22,892 nt of DNA from a virus. The notes beneath the pieces are model-generated. The model saw only the letters and a list, made by a program, of their open reading frames with translations, was not told where the DNA came from and made no database searches. How positions within the stretch are numbered: position 1 is the first letter of the stretch; every line of letters starts with the position of its first letter. This document shows positions 16,360 to 22,256 of the stretch, one piece after another. The translations under genes were made by a program, and so were the position numbers. Location of the stretch: IMG/VR virus record IMGVR_UViG_3300044990_000512, positions 1-22,892 of that record; one strand, given 5' to 3'.

Positions 16360-17232
16360 ATGAGAATACAAGAATTAATGGAAGCTAGAAGTGCTTCAGA
16401 TCTTACAGACGAATTGATTAGAAAAGCAAGAAGCTTATCTACGTTATATAGCATTACGTTACCTGACATTTTATCTGAATATGATTTAAATGTTGAAGAT
16501 CCATCAAATGAAATGGAAGTAGCACTTGTAGAAAAACATATTGCAGCTGCTACTCTTAGACTAGCATCAGTTAGATCAAAATGGTTTACTGAAAACTATA
16601 TGTCAGTTGGAACGCGTAGCTTAGGCCGAGGATCAGAAAAGGCAGTAGTTGGTTTAAAGTCACCACTTATTGCATTATCGCAAGTACCTCAATTTAAACG
16701 TATTGACGGCTTGCACGAGTTAGCAAATTTACCAGTAAACATGGACGCTGCAGTACGTCAAAAAGAAAAGCAAACATACGGTAAACTAATGGATGCAATT
16801 GATGAAAAATTACCAAGTGTTATGATTCAACTTGGTAAACTTATTGAAGATATGGATTTGCAAAATGCAGGATCTTCATTAGCACGTTACATTAGACAAT
16901 GGGCAACTAAAAAATCCAACGCAACTAATTATAGTAAAGATATGTCAACCGGCATTAAATTAAAAAAACAAGGTGATGCATATATTTCTACACAGAAAAA
17001 AGACTATCATAGAAATAGTGATTTAGTTAAAAAACCTGAACCTAAACCGGAAGATAACAGAGGTCAACAAAACTTGCAGGTACAAGGTATTATACAACAT
17101 GTACTTTCTCAACTTGATCCAAAAATTGCACATGAAGTTAGAACTGCTATTGCTAGAGCCGGTGATAACCAATTACAAGCATTAGGTGCTGAGTTAAGTA
17201 AACGTGGCATTCAAATGGAATCAATGTACTAA
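16360..17232 (+). CDS. Probable internal head protein with capsid-targeting-like N-terminus (290 aa)
   Basis: This is the only plus-strand gene. The N-terminus MRIQELMEARSAS has a short amphipathic segment followed by L-M-E|A, which fits the T4 prohead protease (gp21) rule of (L/I)-X-E|. T4 internal head proteins have comparable N-terminal capsid-targeting sequences. The rest is helical and charged: a helical domain (about 15-185), a Lys-rich polar linker (about 190-235, KKSNATNYSKD...KKPEPKPEDN) and a C-terminal helical domain ending RGIQMESMY. No enzyme motif is visible. It has its own late promoter and terminator. A DNA-associated core or ejected internal protein fits, but this is inference; an alternative is an unrelated structural protein. 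Confidence 0.72.
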   Translation: MRIQELMEARSASDLTDELIRKARSLSTLYSITLPDILSEYDLNVEDPSNEMEVALVEKHIAAATLRLASVRSKWFTENYMSVGTRSLGRGSEKAVVGLKSPLIALSQVPQFKRIDGLHELANLPVNMDAAVRQKEKQTYGKLMDAIDEKLPSVMIQLGKLIEDMDLQNAGSSLARYIRQWATKKSNATNYSKDMSTGIKLKKQGDAYISTQKKDYHRNSDLVKKPEPKPEDNRGQQNLQVQGIIQHVLSQLDPKIAHEVRTAIARAGDNQLQALGAELSKRGIQMESMY

Positions 17233-17245
17233 TACGTACTCATAA

Positions 17246-17271
17246 GAAAAGGGCTAAAAAGCCCTTTTTTT
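17246..17271 (+). terminator. Intrinsic, probably bidirectional terminator
   Basis: GGGCT-AAAA-AGCCC (17251-17264) is followed by seven T residues on the plus strand, 18 nt after the plus-strand gene's stop. On the minus strand it lies directly after the pqqA stop and is followed by four T residues. It therefore separates two convergent units. Confidence 0.9.
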
Positions 17272-17344
17272 AACGATTGTAAATATACATAGTGACTTCA
17301 AAGCCAAAACGTAAATCAACATACGTTGGTGTTTCCCATTTCAT
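17270..17344 (-). CDS. pqqA: PqqA, peptide precursor of pyrroloquinoline quinone (24 aa)
   Basis: The 24-codon frame ATG...TAA reads MKWETPTYVDLRFGF, then EVTMYIYNR. PqqA peptides share the pattern W-(K/x)-P-x-(F/Y)-x-DLR-(x)-G-(F/L)-EVT-(M/L)-Y and end in N/A-R. The two residues joined by the radical SAM enzyme PqqE, Glu and Tyr in E-V-T-M-Y, are at positions 16 and 20 as in canonical PqqA. The Shine-Dalgarno AAGGAGGTGAT is almost perfect, 8 nt before the ATG, and starts just after the PAAR stop. A terminator follows at once. PqqA is consumed as substrate by PqqE/PqqD, then PqqB and PqqC, none of which are in this window. Extra peptide could raise PQQ output in the infected host, or act as a decoy for PqqD/PqqE. 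Confidence 0.93.
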   Translation of the reverse strand: MKWETPTYVDLRFGFEVTMYIYNR

Positions 17345-17359
17345 AATTATCACCTCCTT

Positions 17360-17650
17360 TTATCCACCTGCAAATACGTTTCCGCTGCCTTGTGCAATTT
17401 TAGATCCGCATGCTACTGGATCTCCTATCCTACTACACTGTTTATTATTTACAAATACAGTTCCGCTACCTGCAGCTAATGTTGAATCATGACATGACGG
17501 AGATGGATCACAGTGTATTATCCAATGATCACCTTGCCGATGCACTTTGATATTATTTGCAAATACATCAGGACTGGCTTCGTCGTTTGGTCTTGCAGGC
17601 CAGCCAGCGTGTCCTGTACATTTATCACCTAATCTTGATACTGGTGGCAT
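17360..17650 (-). CDS. PAAR-domain spike tip protein (gp5.4-like)
   Basis: The 96-residue protein is close to the length of T4 gp5.4 (97). It begins MPPVSRLGDKCTGH and contains the Gly-rich PAAR pattern: IHCDPSPSCHDSTLAAGSGTV, then GDPVACGSKIAQGSGNVFAG. His and Cys residues (C11, H14, H46 region, C53 region) can supply the bound metal. PAAR proteins cap the tip of the central baseplate spike and help pierce the outer membrane, which implies a Gram-negative host. Its ATG shares one base with the stop of the upstream gene (TAATG). It is followed 15 nt later by pqqA. Confidence 0.92.
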   Translation of the reverse strand: MPPVSRLGDKCTGHAGWPARPNDEASPDVFANNIKVHRQGDHWIIHCDPSPSCHDSTLAAGSGTVFVNNKQCSRIGDPVACGSKIAQGSGNVFAGG

Positions 17651-18156
17651 TATAATGTTCCTCTTGATACAACATCTGTTAATTGGTTTTTAAATACATC
17701 CCAATGATTACATACTTTATGATCAATTACGTGTGTATGGTACTCGTATTCATCATATGAGTATCCAGGACTTTCTTCTGTACCAGGAACATCAATTGTT
17801 ATAGTTTTCTTTGTACTAACTGTATATGTAATTGGTATTTCAATTCTAGGATCATGTGTTCCACTAATTAATGCTGAGATAGTTGACGGTACTTCCGTTA
17901 TAGTTCCAATGTTATTTGTAGTTACTGAAGTAGTACTAGTACTTCCAACAGGTATGTATGACCATGTAGATTCTGCAAATACTTTATAAAACGTTCCTGA
18001 TACAGTAAACGTGCGACCTGACCATGATAAACTAACACCAATATTTGGTAATGAAGTCTCTGCAGAAAGTACAACTTCGTTCTCTCCACACGTAGCAAAC
18101 ACTGAAAAATCAAACCCGTCGTATACAAACTCAAAATTATTAGGAGATATGCTCAT
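17650..18156 (-). CDS. Hypothetical structural protein upstream of the PAAR gene (168 aa)
   Basis: I use ATG 18156 (MSISPNNFEFVYDGFDFSVF) rather than an in-frame TTG at 18174, which overlaps the promoter. The sequence is rich in Thr, Ser and beta-branched residues (WSGRTFTVSGTFYKV, STTSVTTNNIGTITEV) and has an acidic aromatic stretch (SPGYSYDEYEYHTHV). It ends NQLTDVVSRGTL and is translationally coupled to the PAAR gene. The position suggests a baseplate or spike-associated protein. No family is recognised. There is no Shine-Dalgarno; TATAAATACAGT immediately precedes the ATG. Confidence 0.7.
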   Translation of the reverse strand: MSISPNNFEFVYDGFDFSVFATCGENEVVLSAETSLPNIGVSLSWSGRTFTVSGTFYKVFAESTWSYIPVGSTSTTSVTTNNIGTITEVPSTISALISGTHDPRIEIPITYTVSTKKTITIDVPGTEESPGYSYDEYEYHTHVIDHKVCNHWDVFKNQLTDVVSRGTL

Positions 18157-18160
18157 ACTG

Positions 18161-18168
18161 TATTTATA
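18161..18168 (-). promoter_or_regulatory. Consensus T4-type late promoter TATAAATA touching a start codon
   Basis: An exact TATAAATA on the minus strand, followed by CAGT and the ATG at 18156. It would drive the unit structural protein - PAAR - pqqA down to the terminator at 17251-17264. The string ATAAATACAGTATG is the same as before the collagen-like gene. Confidence 0.7.
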
Positions 18169-18454
18169 ATACAATAAGACTAGAAGTCGCTTCTGTATAT
18201 GATTTAGCTGATTCTCTCTCGGTTGCTTCTAATACTACTACAGTTGATGCTGCAATTTTAATTGTTTTATCTGGGTCAACTGTAAACAAGTAAGGAGCCA
18301 TTCCAATACCGCCTTGTGCTGCTGTTAATACACGTGGTTTTGAAACTTTAATGTATTTTTCTGTTTCTTCAACTAGCGATGCAATAAGTTCTTCACCTGA
18401 AGTTAATTTAAGAGTTACTACTTCGCCTGGTGATACGCCTTTATCTATAATCAT
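18164..18454 (-). CDS. Sm/Lsm-like small protein (96 aa)
   Basis: MIIDKGVSPGEVVTLKLTSG, then EELIASLVEE, shows an Sm-like strand pattern (V-L-L--GE-L-A-L-EE), and -VSKPRVLT...APYLFTVDPD..I-I....V..L- completes a small barrel. Proteins of this type are frequent in T4-like cyanophages (from memory). Their role is unknown, but the Sm fold suggests an RNA-binding ring. The gene starts 14 nt inside the glutaredoxin gene, with AAAGG before the ATG. Its stop lies within the late promoter of the next unit. Confidence 0.7.
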   Translation of the reverse strand: MIIDKGVSPGEVVTLKLTSGEELIASLVEETEKYIKVSKPRVLTAAQGGIGMAPYLFTVDPDKTIKIAASTVVVLEATERESAKSYTEATSSLIVL

Positions 18455-18683
18455 AATTTGCCTTTAAGTATTGTTGTAATTCTGAAAAACCACCAATGTA
18501 ATTGCCATCAATTTGAATCTGTGGTAGTGTTCTTGCTGTTGGTACTTCTTCTAATAGTTGTTCTTTAGTCCATCCACCATTTGAAATGTTTCGTTCTTCA
18601 AAGTTGATGTTTTTCATTTGTAACAAGCTCTTAGCTTGCACACAGTAACTGCACTGGTCCTTTGACCATATAATTGCTGTCAT
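18441..18683 (-). CDS. Glutaredoxin (NrdC-like)
   Basis: The 80-residue protein has MTAIIWSKDQCSYC, with the redox pair C11 and C14, the cis-Pro loop TLPQIQIDG (Pro54) and the glutathione-site motif GGFSEL (64-69). It fits the glutaredoxin/T4 NrdC family (NrdC has 87 residues). It would reduce the active-site disulfide of the phage ribonucleotide reductase using glutathione or a reductase. It starts with ATGA overlap on the 53-aa gene and lies a short way downstream of nrdB, as expected for a shared dNTP-supply unit. Confidence 0.92.
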   Translation of the reverse strand: MTAIIWSKDQCSYCVQAKSLLQMKNINFEERNISNGGWTKEQLLEEVPTARTLPQIQIDGNYIGGFSELQQYLKANYDYR

Positions 18684-18841
18684 TTAATAAAATCCTTGTA
18701 CGGGTTTGACCAATCAATTTTTGCTATATTGGCCATCATAGCTTTTACTCTCGCTGGTGAATTTAGTGCTATTGCTTGATTTGCATTTCCTGCAGCGCCG
18801 TTACCCTTGCGAGATTTTTTTAAATATCTGTCCGACCGCAT
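18680..18841 (-). CDS. Small basic protein, 53 aa, overlapping in another frame
   Basis: This frame starts at ATG 18841 (MRSDRYLKKSRKGNGAAGNA), continues QAIALNSPARVKAMMANIAK and ends DWSNPYKDFIK. It overlaps the 61-aa gene by 41 nt in a different frame and the glutaredoxin start by 4 nt (ATGA). GAGG lies 9-10 nt before the ATG. The overlap chain and the well-formed sequence argue for a real gene that fills an otherwise empty stretch of about 115 nt. The N-terminal half is basic and Gly/Asn-rich, perhaps nucleic-acid binding. No family is recognised. Confidence 0.72.
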   Translation of the reverse strand: MRSDRYLKKSRKGNGAAGNANQAIALNSPARVKAMMANIAKIDWSNPYKDFIK

Positions 18842-18986
18842 TGTTCATAGCCTCTACGTCTGTCTTAGTCCATAATTCATATGATGGTTGTTTTCCTTCT
18901 CTAAGCATTTCGCATGGACATACAGGATCATCGCCCTGCGGTCCCATGCATGCACAAATGTCGTTACAATGTTGGTAATTCGTCAT
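18801..18986 (-). CDS. Cys-rich small protein, 61 aa, after nrdB
   Basis: MTNYQHCNDICACMGPQGDD, then PVCPCEMLREG, gives the pattern C-x3-C-x-C-x9-C-x-C (C7, C11, C13, C23, C25), a likely small metal or Fe-S site. The C-terminal half is plain and helical (KTDVEAMNNAVGQIFKKIS). It starts 23 nt inside nrdB in another frame and is followed by the overlapping 53-aa gene. The position in the nrdB-glutaredoxin unit suggests a part in ribonucleotide reductase assembly or redox balance, but this is only context. Confidence 0.72.
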   Translation of the reverse strand: MTNYQHCNDICACMGPQGDDPVCPCEMLREGKQPSYELWTKTDVEAMNNAVGQIFKKISQG

Positions 18987-20058
18987 AATCTAATTCGTCA
19001 CTCATAACGCCAATAACGTAGTTAACACTTTCAGATTCTTGTAAAGCAGTTTGCTTTTTACTCGGGTCGGAATGTTTGTTAAACCACGGTATAGGTGTTG
19101 ATTTAGGAGCTGTTTCGCGATACTTAATACCAACTTCTTTTAAAGCGTGTACTGCAGTATAGTCAACAAATTCTTTTAAGATGTTAGCATTAAGTCCAAT
19201 TACTGGACCTTTTAAGAATAAGTAATCTGCCCATTCTTTTTCTTCTCTAATCACATCTAAGTACATATTATACACTATTTCTTCGCACTCTGCTTTAATT
19301 TCGGTAAAACGCGGATCATCTTTTATTACCAAATTGATCATATAAGCAGTCCACTCTTTGTGTAACAGCTCGTCTTGTAAAATTAATGCAATAATATTAC
19401 CGTTACCAATAAACAGCCTGTTTTCGACCATTGCTAAACTAGTAGCAAATGATACCATAAATCGGAATGCTTCTAATGCATAACTTGCGTGTAGTGCAAG
19501 CCAAATAGCTTTAATGTGGTCTCTTTCAAGAACTTCAATACCAAGTTCTTTTTGACAGTTAAGTTTATGCAATCTATTGTAGTATTTGCCAACACTACTT
19601 GCCATGTCAACAATTTCTTTAGTATCATGTATAGTGTTAAATATCTCTTTTGGAATGTTATAGATATTACGAATAATATGGCTATAACTGCGACTATGAA
19701 TATTTGACTCATAGAAGCCCCAGTTAAGCATTAGCAGTTCTGCTTCAGGTACACTTACTACAGGTGTAAACACTTGTGTAGGTCCGCGGCCTTGCAAACT
19801 ATCTAATGCAGTTTGTCTTAGTAAGTTACTAGTGAATATATGCTTAACTGCATCACTCGCATCTTTAAAATCGTTAGCATCTTTACTTAATGATATTTCT
19901 TCTGGTGTCCAAAAGAAACCTCTAGCAGTAGCTTCATATTTTTGAATACGCGGATACCGTACTTCTTCAAATCGTTGAATTGTAACGGTACCGTCTAGAA
20001 ATAACTTTCTAGACAAGTAGTTAGTGTGTTCACCTAAATTATATTGTTCTTCACTCAT
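18964..20058 (-). CDS. nrdB: Class I ribonucleotide reductase, small (radical) subunit NrdB
   Basis: The 364-residue protein (E. coli NrdB has 376) carries the di-metal and radical motifs: D63, E117, H121 in NIHSRSYSHIIRNI, radical Tyr125, E212 in MVENRLFIGNG, E230 and H233 in QDELLH. The C-terminal tail DELDYDELPTL would dock on NrdA. The spacing between E117 and H121 is one residue longer than in E. coli (E-S-N-I-H against E-T-I-H). It supplies dNTPs for phage replication together with NrdA and the nearby glutaredoxin. Its ATG follows the stop of the 86-aa gene by 2 nt. Confidence 0.95.
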   Translation of the reverse strand: MSEEQYNLGEHTNYLSRKLFLDGTVTIQRFEEVRYPRIQKYEATARGFFWTPEEISLSKDANDFKDASDAVKHIFTSNLLRQTALDSLQGRGPTQVFTPVVSVPEAELLMLNWGFYESNIHSRSYSHIIRNIYNIPKEIFNTIHDTKEIVDMASSVGKYYNRLHKLNCQKELGIEVLERDHIKAIWLALHASYALEAFRFMVSFATSLAMVENRLFIGNGNIIALILQDELLHKEWTAYMINLVIKDDPRFTEIKAECEEIVYNMYLDVIREEKEWADYLFLKGPVIGLNANILKEFVDYTAVHALKEVGIKYRETAPKSTPIPWFNKHSDPSKKQTALQESESVNYVIGVMSDELDYDELPTL

Positions 20059-20060
20059 AG

Positions 20061-20321
20061 CTACACCGATACGTTAGGTATAAAATCATGATGTCCGTCG
20101 AATCCGTCAAATCCGTCACCTGAGTAGTTTATGCATAACCCATTTTCTTTATCAATGTAAACACTTAATACATCATCCTCAGATAATGCAGCAAGTATAG
20201 GACCTTTAGCTTCGTCTTCAATTATAAAATTGTCAGGTACACCCCAAAATTTTAATTTTTCTTTAAGTCTTTCATCTAACAATTCGTCATTTGTTACTTC
20301 TCTTGTTACAAGTTCATTCAT
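20061..20321 (-). CDS. Hypothetical acidic protein, 86 aa
   Basis: MNELVTREVTNDELLDERLK, then FWGVPDNFIIEDEAKGPI, ends in a Gly/Asp/His-rich tail (SGDGFDGFDGHHDFIPNV). It is strongly acidic and has no membrane segment. The start overlaps the end of the upstream 63-aa gene by 8 nt, and nrdB follows after 2 nt. I recognise no family. A modulator of ribonucleotide reductase is only a positional guess. Confidence 0.65.
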   Translation of the reverse strand: MNELVTREVTNDELLDERLKEKLKFWGVPDNFIIEDEAKGPILAALSEDDVLSVYIDKENGLCINYSGDGFDGFDGHHDFIPNVSV

Positions 20322-20505
20322 TGTTTACAATCCTTATTGTGCTTTTTTCGTCTAGTGCATACCACGCACTTTCAAGATACTTAGTTATGTCAGTTAATGT
20401 TTCTTCTGGAAGACGCATTACCCATTCGTTAGTGTTAACATCGTGTTTAAGTGGTAATTCAACTTTTAAATTATGCCTCATTGATATTACTAATTTTTTG
20501 TCCAT
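20314..20505 (-). CDS. Hypothetical protein, 63 aa
   Basis: MDKKLVISMRHNLKVELPLK, then NTNEWVMRLPEETLTDITKY, is a small mixed strand/helix protein. AGGAT lies about 7 nt before the ATG, and the stop overlaps the start of the 86-aa gene. The close packing supports a real gene. Function unknown. Confidence 0.62.
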   Translation of the reverse strand: MDKKLVISMRHNLKVELPLKHDVNTNEWVMRLPEETLTDITKYLESAWYALDEKSTIRIVNNE

Positions 20506-20513
20506 TATATATC

Positions 20514-20852
20514 CTAATCAATATATTTGTTAATAAGTTTAACACCCAACACTGTGCCAAGTAAAATTGTTAGTAACTTTGCAACAGTTTCCCAAGGAAT
20601 ATCCTCGTTAAATGCTACCTCGGCTATCATAAATGGTAATTTAATTTCAACTCTATTATTATCGCTAGGCGGAGTAGCCCCGTCTTCTAACACATTTGCA
20701 GGCTCTCGAGTACCACTAACTTTTGCTTCATCTACTAAACTACTGTTATTAATTGATTGTATTTGTGTAATAGGAGTATAATAATCGTACATTACATACG
20801 TTGCTAATAATACCATCGATAGTACAAAACTAATTATAATTGTTTTTTTCAT
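20514..20852 (-). CDS. Membrane protein, 112 aa, two predicted membrane segments
   Basis: The N-terminus MKKTIIISFVLSMVLLATYV is a membrane anchor or signal anchor. Residues 30-80 form a polar segment with a Pro/Ser/Asp-rich part. A second hydrophobic segment near the C-terminus (VAKLLTILLGTVLGVKLI) ends in NKYID. The start overlaps the stop of the 56-aa membrane gene by 4 nt (ATGA), so the two are coupled and may work together at the envelope, for example in lysis timing or superinfection exclusion. No motif settles the role. Confidence 0.65.
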   Translation of the reverse strand: MKKTIIISFVLSMVLLATYVMYDYYTPITQIQSINNSSLVDEAKVSGTREPANVLEDGATPPSDNNRVEIKLPFMIAEVAFNEDIPWETVAKLLTILLGTVLGVKLINKYID

Positions 20853-21019
20853 TTTTTAAGTATCCCTAATGATACCAACAGTAAGCATACTGCAATTAGA
20901 ATCATTTCAGATTGCGTTTGAATGTGCTTAACTGCGTGTCTTGTTAAATAAGCAGCCTTCCACTTATAATACGGAAGGCCTCCGTTTTCTATTGCGTGTA
21001 AATTAACTAACTGTTTCAT
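20849..21019 (-). CDS. Small membrane protein, 56 aa
   Basis: The frame starts at ATG 21019 (MKQLVNLHAIENGGLPYYKW), continues KAAYLTRHAVKHIQTQSEM and ends in one hydrophobic helix (ILIAVCLLLVSLGIL) followed by KK. It overlaps the SOD gene end by 17 nt and the next gene by 4 nt (ATGA). It fills a gap of 150 nt that otherwise would be empty, which supports it. The single C-terminal helix with a basic end suggests a tail-anchored inner-membrane protein. No family recognised. Confidence 0.68.
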   Translation of the reverse strand: MKQLVNLHAIENGGLPYYKWKAAYLTRHAVKHIQTQSEMILIAVCLLLVSLGILKK

Positions 21020-21554
21020 TTATGTAGTTCCAGTTTATTATTTTCCATTGGTTTTCTAAATACTTTTTCTTATCTGATTGATAGTCTAACGCCCATGCAT
21101 GTTCCCACCAGTCAACTAACAGTACAATGTCTTTTTTAATAGCATGATTAGTTATTGTTTTAATCTTACCATTTTTAGCAAGATAAACCCAACCACTGCC
21201 TTGTATGCCCATTGCTACTTTTAAAAACTCTTCTTTAAACTTATCAAAAGTTTTATAATGTGTTTCAATTAACTCTAACACGTTGCCAACTGGCTTGTTT
21301 AGGTTGCCAGTTGACTCTTGATACTGTTGGAATAAGATGTTGTGTAAAAATACGCCTGCTTCGTTAAACACAGGATCACCTTCTCCTGCATTATAACGCT
21401 TTGCGTATGTTTTAGCAAGATGTTCGTAATGATATTCTAATGTTGCTTTTGAGATAGCAGGGCTTAAATCGTCCATACTGTACGGTAACGCATCTATTTT
21501 TAAAGATGCTGGCTTACCTTCAGTAATAAATTGTTTAATGAAACTATAGCTCAT
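21003..21554 (-). CDS. sod: Fe/Mn-type superoxide dismutase with a capsid-targeting-like N-terminus
   Basis: The 183-residue protein matches the Fe/Mn SOD family: IDALPYSMDDLSPAISKATL, then EYHYEHLAKTY with ligand H42 and Tyr50, VFLHN with ligand H71, GSGWVYLAKNG, and VDWWEHAWALDY with ligands D148 and H152. The second-sphere Gln seems replaced by His137 (TNHA), and the His next to the first ligand site is Leu46. The first 12 residues, MSYSFIKQFITE, are extra to the family and end in I-T-E|G, which fits a T4 gp21 protease site. The enzyme converts superoxide to peroxide and oxygen. The gene starts with an ATGA overlap on the HNH gene. Metal choice (Fe or Mn) cannot be told. Confidence 0.92.
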   Translation of the reverse strand: MSYSFIKQFITEGKPASLKIDALPYSMDDLSPAISKATLEYHYEHLAKTYAKRYNAGEGDPVFNEAGVFLHNILFQQYQESTGNLNKPVGNVLELIETHYKTFDKFKEEFLKVAMGIQGSGWVYLAKNGKIKTITNHAIKKDIVLLVDWWEHAWALDYQSDKKKYLENQWKIINWNYINETVS

Positions 21555-22249
21555 AATTTATTCCATTCTATATCTTGAGTAGGTATCCAACCATTCCTAA
21601 AATATTTTACCATATTCATAAATGGACCTATTTCCTTACCGTGATTCTTATTTTGCCAATCATACTTCTTGTCCATGACTAATCCAAATAGTTTACAGTA
21701 AGATGGCATATTATGTGCTACCCATGTATCATAAATTGCATCAGCTCTTTTCCATAGTGCTAGTGTAACATCGGTTGTTCTTGGATGTTTCCACGGTTTA
21801 ATTCCGGCACACGGATTATGTTCTCCTATCATTTTATCTGATAACACTTTTTTACCTTCTTTTGTAAAATGGTTAGGAGAAAGAGGTTTTCCAAATGCAT
21901 AATGCTGTTCTCCTTTAATAGGGTTTAGTTTTTGTGGATTGTTAGGGCCGCGCATATAATCGGAAAATTGTCGTTTTAACCACCCGTATGCTTTATTATT
22001 GCGTTGATGATTGCTGTTTGACGATGCCATAAATATAGCAGCCTTAACTAATCTAATATTTTTAGGATATATTTTAACTAACAACAGATGGCACAAATAA
22101 TGCTCTTCTGGAGTTAGGAATACTAAGTTATTTGTATCATCAGTTCCTCCCATACATCTTGGAATAATATGATGTTTTTCTTTGTATCCCTCTAACAATC
22201 TAGTTTGTCCCCTAATTATTATATCATTGTATATTTTTTGATAATTCAT
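21551..22249 (-). CDS. HNH homing endonuclease with NUMOD3-like repeats
   Basis: The 232-residue protein has the HNH core EKHHIIPRCMGGTDDTNNLV (H26, H27, N41) and a third His in LTPEEHYLCH (H50). Downstream GPNNP, GEQHYAFGKPL and GEHNPCAGIKPW look like NUMOD3-type DNA-binding repeats, usual in phage GIY-YIG and HNH homing enzymes. It is free-standing between nrdA and the SOD gene, a common landing zone near nrd genes. It would cut the matching locus of related phages lacking it. AGGAG precedes the ATG, and an AATAAATA late motif lies in the hairpin loop upstream. Its stop overlaps the SOD start (ATGA). Confidence 0.9.
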   Translation of the reverse strand: MNYQKIYNDIIIRGQTRLLEGYKEKHHIIPRCMGGTDDTNNLVFLTPEEHYLCHLLLVKIYPKNIRLVKAAIFMASSNSNHQRNNKAYGWLKRQFSDYMRGPNNPQKLNPIKGEQHYAFGKPLSPNHFTKEGKKVLSDKMIGEHNPCAGIKPWKHPRTTDVTLALWKRADAIYDTWVAHNMPSYCKLFGLVMDKKYDWQNKNHGKEIGPFMNMVKYFRNGWIPTQDIEWNKL

Positions 22250-22256
22250 ATAATCT

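Noticed and set aside
17292-17492. Plus-strand open frame across the pqqA and PAAR region
   Set aside because: It is antisense to two well-supported genes and has no Shine-Dalgarno; the minus-strand reading gives the clear PqqA peptide.
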